Source: Blastomyces gilchristii SLH14081
Taxonomy: Eukaryota; Ascomycota; Eurotiomycetes; Onygenales; Ajellomycetaceae
Direction of reading: 5' to 3'
Assembly: GCF_000003855.2 (NCBI RefSeq)
Contig: NW_003101682.1
Location: 3,871,632-3,935,631, forward strand
DNA length: 64,000 bases
Under the pieces are notes generated by a model. That model had not been told where the DNA came from. It searched no databases and saw only the letters and a program-made list of their open reading frames with translations. This document shows, one piece after another, positions 45,990 to 58,004 of this stretch. Position 1 is the first letter of the stretch. Each line of letters starts with the position of its first letter. A program made the position numbers and the translations under genes.

Positions 45990-47071
45990 AGCTAATCTTT
46001 TTCCTGTTTCATCAGAGTATTCTTATAGTTATCTTCTGAATCTTTTTCTAATGTAATATGATTGACACAGACAGGCACTGATTCATTCTTTGAATGAGAA
46101 GACACATAGATTAATCAGTAGTTGAAAGCAATGTGTTCTAATCAGTTACAGTTAATGTATACTTCATATTAATGTCAATCAGCAACTTCTTCAGAAGTGA
46201 TCTCAGAGACTTAAAAGTCTGTTTGAATAGTAGAAACTCTTGCTTATGTATAGACATTTGAATCTATTCAGTTCATAGCATCTGTATCATTGCTGTTACT
46301 CCTCTTCAGTGTGAATGTATGAGTGACTGAGATGTAATGTCTTCTGTCACTGTTCTGTATACTCTTAAGCTTGATAAGACAGTCATTCAATATTCAGAGC
46401 TGTGTGCAGAAGTCTTTATAAGTCTGGTCTTTGTCTACACTTACAAGAGTCTGTAAGAGTTTGAAAGTCAATATCTTCTTAAGCATGCTAATCTTTATTC
46501 AATTCTCTCAAGATTGATTACCTGCTTCTAGAATCTTGATATTGAAGTCAGAAATGCATGTTATAAGAGAAGTGTTTCTCTGTTAAACACTCTGTAACTA
46601 ATCTAATACTTTCTGTTGTATAACAGTGTCTTGAAATAAAATATCAAGATGCTTCATGATATTATCAGATGTTTGTAACACTGATTCATATGCTTTCATT
46701 CATAAATGAAACTTCTGTTTCATGTGATCTTTTAATTATTTATTGATATATCAATCTTGATTGATTAACAAACTGATGAAATCTTCATTTACACTCAGTT
46801 TTGCAAGCATTTTCATTCTTCATGATGAGTAGAGAGTGAGATCAGAAGTATTGAAATATACAGAAGTATTTAAGCATTCTTTCAGTACTTTTGTATTCAA
46901 TTCTGTAGATGTTGAAATTGCATGAGTTAATTATTGAATCTCTTCATATTGAAGTTGTTGAGTTGCATGCATATCTGCTATCTATTACTGTTGTAATTTC
47001 AACATTGCTCAGAGTCACTGTGATATTGTATCTATGCTCATGTTTGAGAGTTTCATATTATTGTTAGACAT
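45990..47071 (-). pseudogene. Gypsy D gag
   Basis: ATG at 47071-47069 (MSNNN...). The zinc knuckle near 46125-46165 has lost its first Cys (TGT to TAT) and ends in Tyr, but keeps His. The remaining gag aligns with gypsy E gag. Between gag and the 5' LTR (47072-47357) is non-coding leader. Confidence 0.78.
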
Positions 47072-47357
47072 GATTATATTAATTGTCAGATATGTGATAT
47101 CTGTGAGATCTGAAGAAGTGTAATTGTATTCTCATATATCTGAGTGTCAGAACTCTCAGGTCTTTCACTGACATTCTCTTGTAAGATCTTGTTACAGGGC
47201 CAGAGTGACTAGCAAGCAAGCTTCTATCTGAGAACTTAATATCTGCTTAACTGTTTGACTGTTTCTCTATTTCTTACGCGTTGTTACGCGTTTGAATATC
47301 TCTTGATGAATAATTGTTTCTAATGAGGAGATAATGTGTGGAAGAACATTTTTATAA

Positions 47358-47633
47358 TGTAAGAGGCCTACGCCGAATAGATCAGTATAATATTGATAGG
47401 TCTTATATAACAAAGATAAAAATGTTAGAGAAGGAAAGAAAGAGAAAGTGTAGAAATCAGTGATTAAGGTGGATATTTATACACATATGTGATGGCATAT
47501 GCAGTGGAGCTTCGGGGCGGAAGAATCTATACGCGTTCGTGGCGGCCGAGGATCAGCGATCGAGAATGAAGCGGAAGACTCTATGGAGTGTAATGAAATA
47601 GTCTATATAATTGATCGGGCGCAGCCCGCCACA
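47358..47633 (-). repeat. Gypsy D 5' LTR
   Basis: 276 bp, TGTAAGAGGCCTACGCCG...GGGCGCAGCCCGCCACA. It retains CG-rich blocks (GGCGGCCGAGG near 47541, GCGTTCGTGG near 47531), so it is much less mutated than the interior. It is about 47 bp shorter than the E-type LTR, chiefly in the middle. Confidence 0.92.
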
Positions 47634-47638
47634 AGTGC

Positions 47639-49555
47639 AATGTATAGCTAATTATATAAGAATATAAAATTTCTAAGATCAATATCAACTGTAGAAAGAG
47701 ACTGTCTCTGAGACTTGTTAATTATCATTACAAAGCATGAACAGACTGAAAAGTGCCAGTGAGTAATATCAAATGAAATCTCAACAGATTGAGCATGTAG
47801 ATTGATCTGTGACAGTATATGAACTAAACTCTTATATATACTGAATGTAATCTTCATCTCAAGTAAATAAGTTATGATTTACTGAACAATTATTCTTATA
47901 CCATTGCAGAGCTCTTCAGACAGTCAGAGATTATGCAGAAGTATAACAGAAGTACTCAGTTTTAATCTGAATATAGATGATGACAGGGCTGAACAGTTAA
48001 TAGTAGTCAGATATTCACAGAAGAACTTCTCACAGCTCAGAATCAGATTATCTATATGAGTTATATCTGCAGTATAAAATATATGATCATTATCTGATAT
48101 GACTGTTATAACTCATTCATTAATGCAAAATACATTCAGATTTAATACAGTGAGAATGATATAGCTTTCAAAGTAATCAGATCAGACTGCTGCAGTTCTA
48201 AGTTCAGCTGTAGAAAACACTCTCTTACACAGCACACTGATGTCAGCAGCTCAATGAATATCAAGTGAAAGATTAATACAGTTAATACAGTGTGAATTAT
48301 ATAATATTTAATCAAGTTAATTTATAAACATCATGTTGCCATCATCTGCAGCCAGTCTCATATTTCTTCTCAAGTATAGTACAGTTAACTGCTGTTATAT
48401 ATGTGAACACTGCAGACAAGCTGTAATAACTACAGCATGACTGTCACATAGTATAACAGATAGAGTCTGTACAAAATCATCATCAAATATAACAGACACA
48501 TCATCAAAAAGCTCATTCAATGAATATAAATCTTGAAGAAAACAGTTAATAATCTTTATATAATAGCAGTACTGTATGAGAGTCTTATCTCAAATAATCA
48601 AATCTACAGCCTGTAGCCGACAGCTCAGTTCACTGTAAATGATTATCTTTGACATAGAATCTGCATTGAATTCAATTGAGATGATAAAATATGAGTGAGT
48701 AGTTCTATCACATAGTAAAAGAACAGCTACAATATCAGAGAAAGTCAAACAAAGAACTGTTTTTTTAACCTGCATATAGACAGCTATAGAGAGCTCTGTA
48801 AAGAAATGTTTTATCAGTACTATCAGAACTGTGTATAAAATAGTGAGATAACTGTAATTCTATTGCAGTCAGAATTGAATTATATATATAATGTTAATCA
48901 TCACTTAACTGTATCTGCAGAGTATCTGCAGTGGCAATTTCCTCTATAAGATTGTAATTCTACTTCTTCAAAAGTAGATGATTTTTAATAAGATTATTTC
49001 ATACAGAGCCGCATGCAGGCAGGTTAAAGTCTGTAAGAATCTTGTCAAACTCATGTAGAAGCTGCTGAATAAGAAACAAACTATAGTTATAATATGAATC
49101 TTCAGCAGAAGTATTGATAATACAGGTCAGATTTATCTGATACAGCTGATGTAAAAGATTATCATAGAGAGCATAGTGAAAACATGCTCAGAGAGCAGGC
49201 AGATCTGCAACATTTTCATAAATTAATACAGTGATGAATACTGACTGCATGCAGTGAGCAGTTGTAAATACAATAGCAGATTTAAATGTAATGATTCACT
49301 CTTTATCATCATGCAGAAGATCAAGTGTCTGACATAATATACATAATATAGAGTGATAAACATCATTCATCATTCACAGAGTCTTAAAGCTCGGTGAATA
49401 ATATATATTAATAAGAAGGAGCTGTAAAAACAACATCTCACTATTATATGAACTGAGATGAGGCAGACAGTCAACTGATCTTCTCTTCACACAGCTTTTT
49501 CATCTTCAGTTATATTTATCGTAAATAAAATAACAGAGATATTCTTCATAGAGAT
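47639..49555 (-). pseudogene. Helitron PIF1-like helicase domain
   Basis: Superfamily 1B DNA helicase that unwinds DNA during rolling-circle transposition. Reading right to left: a linker with FTELRTVNDVYH-type sequence (near 49370-49420) and DLLHDDKE (near 49300); a ruined Walker A region (48794-48829, where GTGKTF is VLIKHF); an open stretch 48590-48775 with TTHSYFIISIEFNADS (the RTAHSRFKIP motif) and LQAVDLII; then VIFDDDF.QTL (GGDFRQ.LP motif) near 48490-48520; and at 47648-47857 an open stretch with FVMIINKSQRQSLSTVDIDL (helicase motif V/VI, AMTINKSQGQS). It ends at LYIAL, where gypsy D is inserted. Several Gly of the motifs are now Asp, Arg or Glu, consistent with GG to GA changes. Confidence 0.88.
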
Positions 49556-50061
49556 TAGACTGGCCGCCGGAACCATGAATTTCACATTTGATCTCATTTG
49601 ATCTAGTCTCATACATATCTTGACGTGAATCCTGCTGAGACTAGTCATTAAAAAAACATGCAAAGTAACTATATATCAGATCTTAAAACAAAACCATGAC
49701 TTGAAAAAAATAAGAAAGTGATTTCATTTGATTTCATTTAATTCAATTGTTGACATAAAGTTACTATTTTTAGACATTTTAAGGTTTTTTTTAGACTATT
49801 TTTAATTTTGTAAAAAGTAATGCTTTTTGATAACACTTAAAAGAGATTTAAAGTTATTTAAAGCAATAAAAATAATTTAAATTGAGAAGTGGAAATCTTG
49901 ATCTGATTTGAAAAATGTAATAAGAGTAGACAGTAAGTCTCACTGAGACAGTATGAGACTACTATCTAATATTAAAACTGTGTAATGAGATCAGTTGAAT
50001 TGATAATGAGACTATCAAAAAATCTGATCCTGGTCTCAGACACGGTCATACGGTCAGTCTA
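49556..50061 (-). mobile_element. hAT-derived MITE, copy 3 (506 bp)
   Basis: TAGACTGGCCGCCGG...CGGTCAGTCTA, reverse orientation to copies 1 and 2. Perfect 8-bp duplication ATAGAGAT at 49548-49555 and 50062-50069. It interrupts the Helitron between Rep and helicase. Confidence 0.93.
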
Positions 50062-50638
50062 ATAGAGATACTGAATATTCAGATGTGCATTGTTATAAAC
50101 AAAAAATATCATGAGCTTAAACATGTTCTTTATCAAACATTCAGTAATATATTCATAATCTTTATATTCAGATTCAGAGAAGTAAATCATCTGATGATTC
50201 AGTAGATAAATAAATAACATCTTAATAGATGAAAACTTCTGATGCATATAAAATGTGAATATACATTATACAGTCTCAGGTGAGCTGATATAACACCTGT
50301 GCAGTCAAATATCAATCTCATCATTGAAGTCAATGATATGAAGAGCAGTGTGATCTGGGCTCTTATAGATGTATTTATTAATGTATTTAATAACTTCAAC
50401 AGAGATGCAGATCTCTATGTTTATATATACTTTATATGTATAAATGAGATAGAAGTTGTATAGAATAATTCATTGATTGTTAATTACAATCTTACTATTG
50501 TTAACAGTACATTTAAAGAAGATAGATGAATCATACTTCTGCCTGTACAGAGAATAGTGATTCTCTTCAACAGCTATAGCACTCTGAAAAGCGTTGAGAA
50601 AATGTTTTACACATCTGTCATTGTCATAACATAGGCTT
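50062..50638 (-). pseudogene. Helitron Rep/helicase linker region
   Basis: On the - strand: LCYDNDRCVKHFLNAFQS...ENHYSLYRQKYDS (near 50530-50638), then CINVEICISVEVIKYINKYIYK (near 50370-50440), then IDFNDEID...CYISSPE (near 50300-50345), then HMHQKFSSIKMLFIYLLNHQMIYFSESE (near 50160-50250). These match, in order, the conserved block of fungal Helitron proteins between the HUH nuclease and the helicase (CS-KHFPKPF, YPLYRRR, KYL-KYIYKG, R-IS--EA-WRIF, HLP--Q-VYF). The first residues after the break join to GEAS at 62129. Confidence 0.88.
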
Positions 50639-50660
50639 ATTATTATTATTCTTATTATTC
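50639..50660 (-). mobile_element. SINE copy 2, tail fragment
   Basis: ATTATTATTATTCTTATTATTC, the (AAT)n tail of the - strand SINE whose body is at 61759-62115. It was cut by element C at 50661. ATTC at 50657-50660 recurs at 61759-61762 and is the apparent 4-base duplication of element C. Confidence 0.82.
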
Positions 50661-50826
50661 TGTGGTTCGGAAGAACGTACGACCGCCGGATAATAACGCG
50701 GCCGCTTCCGAACACGATTACGAATGTAAAGGGGCCCTAGCAGCCACTAATTAATTTAGATAACATATATAAGAAGCCGGCGTACCCCTGTAATTATACA
50801 CTGGCTTAAGCAACCTTTGAATCTCA
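50661..50826 (+). repeat. Element C 5' LTR
   Basis: TGTGGTTCGGAAGAACGTAC...CTTTGAATCTCA, 166 bp. It contains CGCGGCCGCTTCCG near 50696 and a TATA-like ACATATATAAG near 50763-50773. The LTR partner ends AATCACA; here the end is AATCTCA. Confidence 0.92.
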
Positions 50827-50930
50827 TCTGATAGCATGTCTAAAAACTGGTGAGAAGCGCAGGCTTCTTCAGAGTGTGATAATTTCATCTATCAAGTGAT
50901 TCATAGTTATCATGTCAGTGTAATTCTAAA

Positions 50931-52680
50931 ATGTCTCAAAAGATAGTGTATAAAGAAGCAGTTAGTAGAAGAGTATCTGATTGATACTGCTCTGCTTATT
51001 GAAGAAAAACTTCATGCTCAGATGAATGTCACATATGCAAATGAATAAGGTGTGAGAAAAGAGAGAAGAGCAGTGAATCAGATTCAAAAAAGATCACTCT
51101 CTATTCAGAAGAATAAAAAGAAGAGTGATCATTATCAGAGTTGTATAATAATAACAGAAATCATATCATAATATAATTATATCATGATATAATCATATAA
51201 TAATATAACAATAGACATTGTATAATTAATGAGAAATCACTGAAATAAACATCTTCTCTAGTTAATACAAACAACAATCTTCTCTGCTATCTGAACTGAA
51301 AGATATACAGAATCTTCTGAAGAATTTACTCAAAGCAGTAAGAAAAGCAGCTGAGATCACTGAACTGAAAGCAAAACTCTGTATGTGTATAAGAAATCTA
51401 AACAAGATCAAGATCTTATGTATGCAGTGACAGGCTGAGATGAAAGTCAAGCAACAATTGATATTCACTCTCAATTAAGTATTCACTATGAAGAGCTTTG
51501 CTGATGCAATCACTATCATTAATAAGAATAGAGAAAACAAGATTGTAGACCTGCAACAGAAGATTAAATATTTACACAGACAGATAATTATACTGAATCT
51601 GAAGATCTCATCATAATTATTCACAACTTTCTCAGAAGTGTACATATCATCTGAGATTGATGCATATGATGAGCATCTAAGTATGAAATATATCAACCTA
51701 GAAGATCTGCTGAAGTCACTGAGCTTCAATGATGACTGAAAAAATGATGCTGTAAGCAGCTGACTAAGTCAGATATAATTATATTATTCAATTGAATATG
51801 AACTCACAGACAGACAGTCAATGAAATTTCATCAAGTCTTAAGATCTGCTGTATTTCTACATAGAAAAGTGAAGTCATTGTAAATAACTGATGAAAAGAT
51901 GAATCTTACAGATCTCAAGTAATATTCATTCTTATAAATATGAAATGAGTGTTTGAAATGAATCTTGTATAACTTTGAGAAAGTGAATATATAAGATAAG
52001 CATTATAAACACTTCACTGAGTGTAGATAAGTGAGTGATCTTATATCATACTTTATACACTTCAGCTTACACTATCTCATATTAGATGAAGAGCTTTCAA
52101 CATCTTTTTATTTACAGATCTTCATTTATGATCTTAGACCTGAGTTGAGAGCAGAATGAAAATGCTTAACCTCATAATCAGACATAGTGAAAGAATCATA
52201 TAATATCCTTATTATACAGAAACAAGTGAGTTAATTATAATAGAAAATACTGTAATTGAGTATATCTCAACAGAGAGCAGATAATCACACTTCTATGAAA
52301 CAGATCACATATCTGAATGTGATGAATCTAGATCTGAATATCATTGCTAAAGTATTAAATCTCTTAAAAAAGAAATTCTCTGAGTGAAAATCTTGATGTT
52401 ATGAGTATTGAGCTTGCTTCAACTGTGAATGTCAAAATCATGATACAAAGAATTACACACAGCATGTACAGTCAAGAGGAGTAAGAGAGTCAAAAAGCTA
52501 GCAGAATCAGTGAGCTCAGAGACACTCACTGATATTCTATAAAAAGTTTTCAAAATAAAAGAGATGTCTGTGTTAGATAATTCTCTGAATTCTGTGAATA
52601 TCAAGAGAAAGCAGGCTTCTAACTGAGATGTGAGTGAGGATGAAGCAGATACTCATCTCAATGTCTTGAGACTCAAAATG
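50931..52680 (+). pseudogene. Element C gag
   Basis: Likely start ATG 50931 (MSQKIVYKE...). Helical, charged sequence with Trp-to-TGA stops. Around 52060-52160 a capsid-like stretch reads YLILDEELSTSFYLQIFIYDLRPELRAE. The zinc knuckle at 52415-52456 reads CFNCECQNHDTKNY, a C-x2-C-x4-H-x4-C motif whose last Cys is Tyr (TGT to TAT). The - strand open frames at 51262, 51475 and 52419 are shadows. Confidence 0.72.
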
Positions 52681-54690
52681 TTAATGTATAGAGAATACTT
52701 GAGTAAGAATTAAGAGATGACTGTAAAAGTGTTAGCAGATACAGAAGCTTCTATACAATATGTTAATAATTATATAATCTGAAGACTGAAAGAAGTCTGC
52801 TAAGTGAAGAATCTCTGATGCATAAGATTATCTGATAACTGATATTTAATATCATCTGCAAGAGTAAGAGTTCTCTTACACTTCAGAGAATGATCTTGCT
52901 ATATTTGAGTATAATGGCTGCAGAATATGAAATACAACCATATTCTCAGACTCAATTGATTTCAAAGATTCAATTCACAGATTCAATGATGTATATATCA
53001 TATGCAGTTAACTGATAGAAAGAAAACAGTTTCTACAATTCTATTAACTGATATGAGAAGATATTTCATGTCTCTGATATAGAAGGATTAAATCTGCTTA
53101 TATATTAGCAAGCAAAGAGAATGATTTGCAAGATCTCATCTGAAAGCATTCTGTATATTATACAGAATCTGAAAGTGAAGAAAACTAAGATAAAAGATAT
53201 ACAGAAGAATAAGTATATGAAGAAACTTCTGAAGAAGTATAAAAATATCTTTTAAACAGATCTTTTATTGAAATTGCTGCTGAAACAAGAATTCATACAT
53301 GAGATTGATACAGAGAATATGAAATCAGTCAATCAAAATGTGTACTCTCTGTCACAAACACATCTTAAAGAACAGATGCATCAGATCACAGATCTTCTAG
53401 AATGTAGTTTTATACAACTGTCATCAAGTGTGTGAGGCTTTCCAGTTCTATTTATGAAAAAGACAGATGAGAAGTGATGAATGTGTATCAATTATTAAGC
53501 ACTCAATATGCTTACAATCAAGAATGAATATTCACTGTCATAGATTCAACAATAGTTGAATACAGTTGAAAACACCTGATATCTATTGAAGATTAATCTT
53601 CACTCAGAATACTGACACATCTGTGTAGACAAACTATCAGTACTGCAAACTGCATTTAATATACAATGAGAGAAGTTTGAATGTCTGACAATGCTATTTA
53701 ATTTGATAAATGCACTTATTATCTTTTAAATGATGATGAATATAATTCTTTATAAACAGAATGAAATCTTATGTCTTGTATATCTGAATAATATTCTAGT
53801 CTTCTCAAACTCATATAATAAATATCTGAAGCATCTCAATGAACTGCTTACAACTCTGACAGAGTATAAGCTCTATATTAAATCAACAAAGTATATGTTT
53901 GCAATGAAAGAGTTGAAGTTCATAGAACATGTAGTGAGTGATGACTGTATACATCTTATCTCAGAGAAATTGAATATCATAGCAAATTAATCACAGCTGT
54001 GAAATGTATATCATGTATAACAGTTTCTTGAGTTAATCTCATATTACTGCAGATTCATCAATGATTTCACATAAATAGCTGTATCACTCTCAGATCTCTT
54101 AAGAGAAATAGATGTTAATCTGTGAAAGAAGAAGTTTCAGTCAATCATCTGAAATACTGTATGTGAAGAGGCTTTTCTCACACTGAGAGAACATATAATA
54201 ACATTCTCAGTGCTTATTTAATCAGATTGTGATAAACCTTTCTATATCAAGATAAATGCATCTAAATGAGCTATCAGAGATACTCTTCTACAGATGAACA
54301 AGAATGACAAGCTGCACTCAGTGATATACAATGATAGAAAACTATCAGACACTGAACTCAATCACTAAGTGTATGAATAGAAATTGCTAGCAATCAAGCA
54401 TACACTGACATTGTGAGATAGATATATTGATAACAGTCATTCAATAACAGTGATCACAGATCATAAAAGTCTCATCTATCTACAATTAACAATAAATCCT
54501 TCTAAAAACTTAGTATATTGAATCTCAGAGTTTCAAGCATACAATCTTCATATCAAATACTGAAAGAGATCAGACACTGTGATATCTGATACAATCAGTC
54601 ACAGACCTGATTTCATAAGTAAGAGTTCTGTGAACTAGATATAAGAGAAGTTCACATTAAACACACTGAGAGAATGCAGAAAATCAGAAT
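52681..54690 (+). pseudogene. Element C protease, reverse transcriptase and RNase H
   Basis: Protease: KVLADTEASIQYVNNYI near 52722-52775 (retropepsin Asp-Thr/Ser-Gly-Ala, with Gly now Glu). RT: the 86-codon open stretch 53730-53990 carries CLVYLNNILVFSNSYNKYLKHLNELLTTL...KYMFAMKELKFIEHVVSDD, the Ty3 palm and thumb; catalytic YLDD is YLNN, both Asp lost. RNase H: IKINASKWAIRDTLLQM near 54250-54300 (Asp of the usual TDASDYA is Asn), KLLAIKHTLTLW near 54385, VITDHKSLIYL near 54450. The order and spacing are normal for Ty3/gypsy. Confidence 0.88.
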
Positions 54691-55131
54691 GAGTGAACAC
54701 AATGATCTCTCACTTAAGAAACAGTAAGATGTCAAATGACAAGTATCTTGTGAAAGTAGTAGAAGAGATACTTCTGAACTTCAAGCTGAGAAAATTAAAA
54801 AACAATGTTATACTTTATCATAATCTAGAATATGTGAAAGCTCTCTATTTAGAACATTTATTTAGATATAACTTGATAACTCACATGCACAAGGAATTCA
54901 GTCATTTAGAAAGTTCTGAACTCATAAGTATACTTGAATCAAGAGTGTACTGATCAAGCATGGCTGAGAACATTCAGATATACACTCACAGGTGCCAGAA
55001 TTGACAGGTTGTAAGAGGATCTAAGAAAGCATTAGAATATGAGAAAGTGCAATATCAGATGAAATGTATAATACAATTATTCAAACAATGAAGAGTGAAT
55101 CTCATAGACATATTACTGTGAATATCAAATG
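54691..55131 (+). pseudogene. Element C integrase, zinc-binding N-terminal part
   Basis: The open stretch at 54693-54953 reads ILYHNLEYVKALYLEHLFRYNLITHMHKEFSHLESSELISILESRVY, then ENIQIYTHRCQN after a TGA at the expected Trp. This is the H-x3-5-H...C-x2-C integrase finger (HMHKEFSH...CQNC with one Cys missing or shifted). LINE-4 interrupts it at 55146. Confidence 0.85.
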
Positions 55132-55145
55132 AAAATCATTGAATA

Positions 55146-57609
55146 CTTAAAGAATAAGTATTTTGAGCTCTTTTTCAATCTCTTGAAAAATGGATATCAT
55201 TCTGAATGCTGGAGAGAAGCCACTCGAGTGATTCTTGCAAAACCTAATGAAAAAACTTCAATTTATAAGTCATATAGAGTAATATCTCTATTAAACTGTC
55301 TAGGAAAGGTTTTGGAAAAGATAATAGCTACTCAACTATCTTTTATAAGCTCTATTAATAACTCTCTTTTATTCAGTGAACAAATGAAAGGTAGAAAACA
55401 ATGTTCTTCAATTGACACTGTTCTCTCAGTTGTTCATGATATTTAAATAGCAAAGCATGAAGATCTGGTCTCAACTGCAGTTTTTATTGATATAAAAGAA
55501 GCATTTGATCATGTTTCAAAGTCAAAATTAATTCAGACATTGAAGATGTTAAAACTGCCACTTTCTCTAATAAAATGAGTTAACTGTTTTATATCTAAAA
55601 GAATTATATCACTTTTCTTTGATGAAATGAAACAAGACAAGACTGAGTTAAAAATAGAAGTATTGCAAGGATCTTCAATCTCACTTATTTTATTTACATT
55701 ATACACTGCATATCTATTCAAGAATAGAAATATGAGAATAGTGCAATCTCTGAGTTATGTGAATGATATTGATCTAGTCTACAGCTCAAAAACTATCAAA
55801 GAGATTTTAAAAGTAATTGAAGAAGCTGCAAAGGATATCTTTGTTAGAGCAGATATCAATCAAATTCAATTTGATATGAATAAATCTGAGTTAATTCATT
55901 TCTTTTCTAGATTCAATGAGAAAGAACTTTCTCTAACTCTTTTAAATAGAGAGATTAAACCCAGTGTAAATATCAAATGATTAGGAGTATGATTAAACTC
56001 CAAGTTAAATTTTAAATATTACATTCAACAAAGAACTGTCAAGACAGAAAGACTATTAAATAACATTATCAGACTACTAAATACAGAGAGAGGTCTGTCC
56101 TTCCAGGATATGAGACACTTATATATAGCCTGTATTACATCAGTAGCTGATTATGAAGTTCAAGTTAGATGAAATAATCAAGGAAATTTCACTGAACTCT
56201 TTCAAAGTCTGCAAAACAGAGCTTTGACAAGAATTCTGATAGCATTCAAATCATCTCCTATTAAAGCAATGAAAATTGAAGCTTCAATTCCTTCTTCTGG
56301 TATTAGATTTGAAAAGACCTGTATGAACTATGCTCTGAGAGTTATAACAATAAGCTCAAATCATATAATCAGAGAAAGAGTCTCTTCTTCATTTTCATCA
56401 ATTAACTCTGGAAATGAACTGAATTGAAATAGATTTCTTGATTGAAATAAAAATAATTCTTCAAAGAAAATGCCTTCTCAACTGTACAGACTATGCTCAC
56501 TGATTAAAAATCAATTTTCTTCTTTAAATGTTGAAAAAGTTGATCATGAGAAGTTATTTCTCTAGAGAGAAGAGCTTGAATCTCTTATATTCTTACAAAT
56601 AAGTGAACTATCTAAAGAGAAAGAATATGAACAGTATTTAAAGAGAATTTCTACAATCAATATAAAAGACTCTATTCTGATTTATTCAGATGACTCAAAA
56701 AATGAGAATTTGAATAGATTAGGTGCAGACATTGCTTATACTGAAGATAATATTAATTTTATCTCAGATTTCTAAAATCTAGGCTGTGAATCTGAAGTCT
56801 TTGACACTGAACTATTTATAATAGTGAAAGCTTTCAAACTTATTGAAATAAAATCTCATAAAAGAGAAAATAGTTTGAAAGAGATATGAATATTCTCTGA
56901 TAGTCACACTGCTTTAAAAAGACTTAGAAATAGTCAGATTTATAATAATCAAATGAATCTTGAACTAATCTTAAACTTCATTTTAAAAATTCAAAAGAGA
57001 AGAATATCAAAGCTGATAATTCATCTGCACTGAGTTTCTGCTCATATGAATATTCATGACAATGAATTGGCTGATTCAGCCGCAAAAAAAGGTTCAGAAA
57101 TAAGCAGATCTATTCAAAAAGTTTTGTTCTGGTCTTTTATAAAGAGAATAATAAAAGAATCTTGTTTAGACAAGTGGAATGAAAGCTGGCAGAAACAAAA
57201 GAAGAGTATATATTATTCAAGATTTGAAACAAAACACAAGTGGAAATCTTGTTCAATTAAATGTAAAAAGAAAATATTCTCATCTATAATACAGCTAAAA
57301 CTAGGATATGACTATTTCAAATCTCATATGTAAAGATTTGATGATAGATTTGATTCAATGAAATACTCATTCTGCAATTCAAATGAGAATCCTGAGTATA
57401 TTGTAATGCACTGTGCATTATACAATAGTCTCAGAGTCAGATTGAAAGAGAAGTATGATCTAAATCAATTAAATATGAGATGCTTATTCTCAACTAAGAC
57501 AGGAATTAAATACTTAATAGACTTTCTATCAGAAACTCAAGCAGCTACAAGGAAATGTCTGAATTCAGAAATATCTGAATATGAAGAGAAGGAAATTAAT
57601 CAGATATAG
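55146..57609 (+). pseudogene. LINE-4 ORF2 fragment: RT (part), RNase H, C-terminus
   Basis: There is no start codon because the element is truncated. RT: ECWREATRVILAKPNEKTSIYKSYRVISLLNCLGKVLEKIIATQL (in the 105-codon open stretch 55129-55446), AVFIDIKEAFDHVSKSKL (55485-55530) and LSYVNDIDLVYS (55750-55783). RNase H: ILIYSDDSKNENLNRL (56675) and ELADSAAKKGSE (57064). C-terminus: KWKSCSIKCKKKIFSS and the Cys/His motif SFCNSNENPEYIVMHCALYN at 57367-57425. The stop is at 57607-57609. Open stretches of up to 117 codons make it the second-best LINE copy here. Confidence 0.9.
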
Positions 57610-57990
57610 TCTGTTAAAACAGCTATATACTATCTTTTGAGAATTTGTTTCATTACAGTCTCTCTTTATTTTACTTTATTTTTTCCTTTCTACTCTTTTC
57701 TATCTATCTATTTAATGTGTCTATCTTTAAGACTGTGTTCTCTTTTCTTTTGTCATGATATTATCAAATGGTTTCAAAGTATCAGAAGATGTTAAAACAC
57801 TGCAATTTGTAAACAGTTTTTATATTCTGAGCTAGAATTTTCTGATTTTGCATATCTGAAATTGGTGAATGTATGATAGTTATCTTTATAGATATAGGAA
57901 AAACCCTGAGAACTTTTAATTCTCAGGTAGATGTCATAGTCTCTGACTGCATACATCTATAATTGAAAGAATAATAATAATCATAATCAT
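55146..57990 (+). mobile_element. LINE-4: 5'-truncated Tad-type LINE
   Basis: A 2845-bp fragment that begins within the RT of ORF2 and ends with 3' UTR and GAAAGAATAATAATAATC tail. It is inserted in the integrase of element C. It keeps several TGG codons lost in LINE-1 and LINE-2 (for example GGAGAGAAGCCACTCGAG at 55210). Confidence 0.92.
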
Positions 57991-58004
57991 AAAATCATTG
58001 AATA

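Larger units (their letters stand above)
33994..47633 (-). mobile_element. Gypsy D: complete Ty3/gypsy element (degenerate), inserted in the Helitron
   Basis: 5' LTR at 47358-47633; 3' LTR split into 33994-34025 and 42072-42315 by LINE-3. The interior is 42316-47357 (- strand): gag, protease, RT, RNase H, integrase, about 5.0 kb without further insertions, so it shows the unit length of the family. The perfect 5-bp duplication proves that the two distant LTR parts belong together. Confidence 0.92.
33989..47638. repeat. 5-bp target-site duplication of gypsy D
   Basis: AGTGC at 33989-33993 and 47634-47638, identical, directly outside TGTAAG...CCACA. A 5-bp duplication is standard for Ty3/gypsy. 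Confidence 0.92.
55132..58004. repeat. 14-bp target-site duplication of LINE-4
   Basis: AAAATCATTGAATA at 55132-55145 and 57991-58004, identical. Confidence 0.93.
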
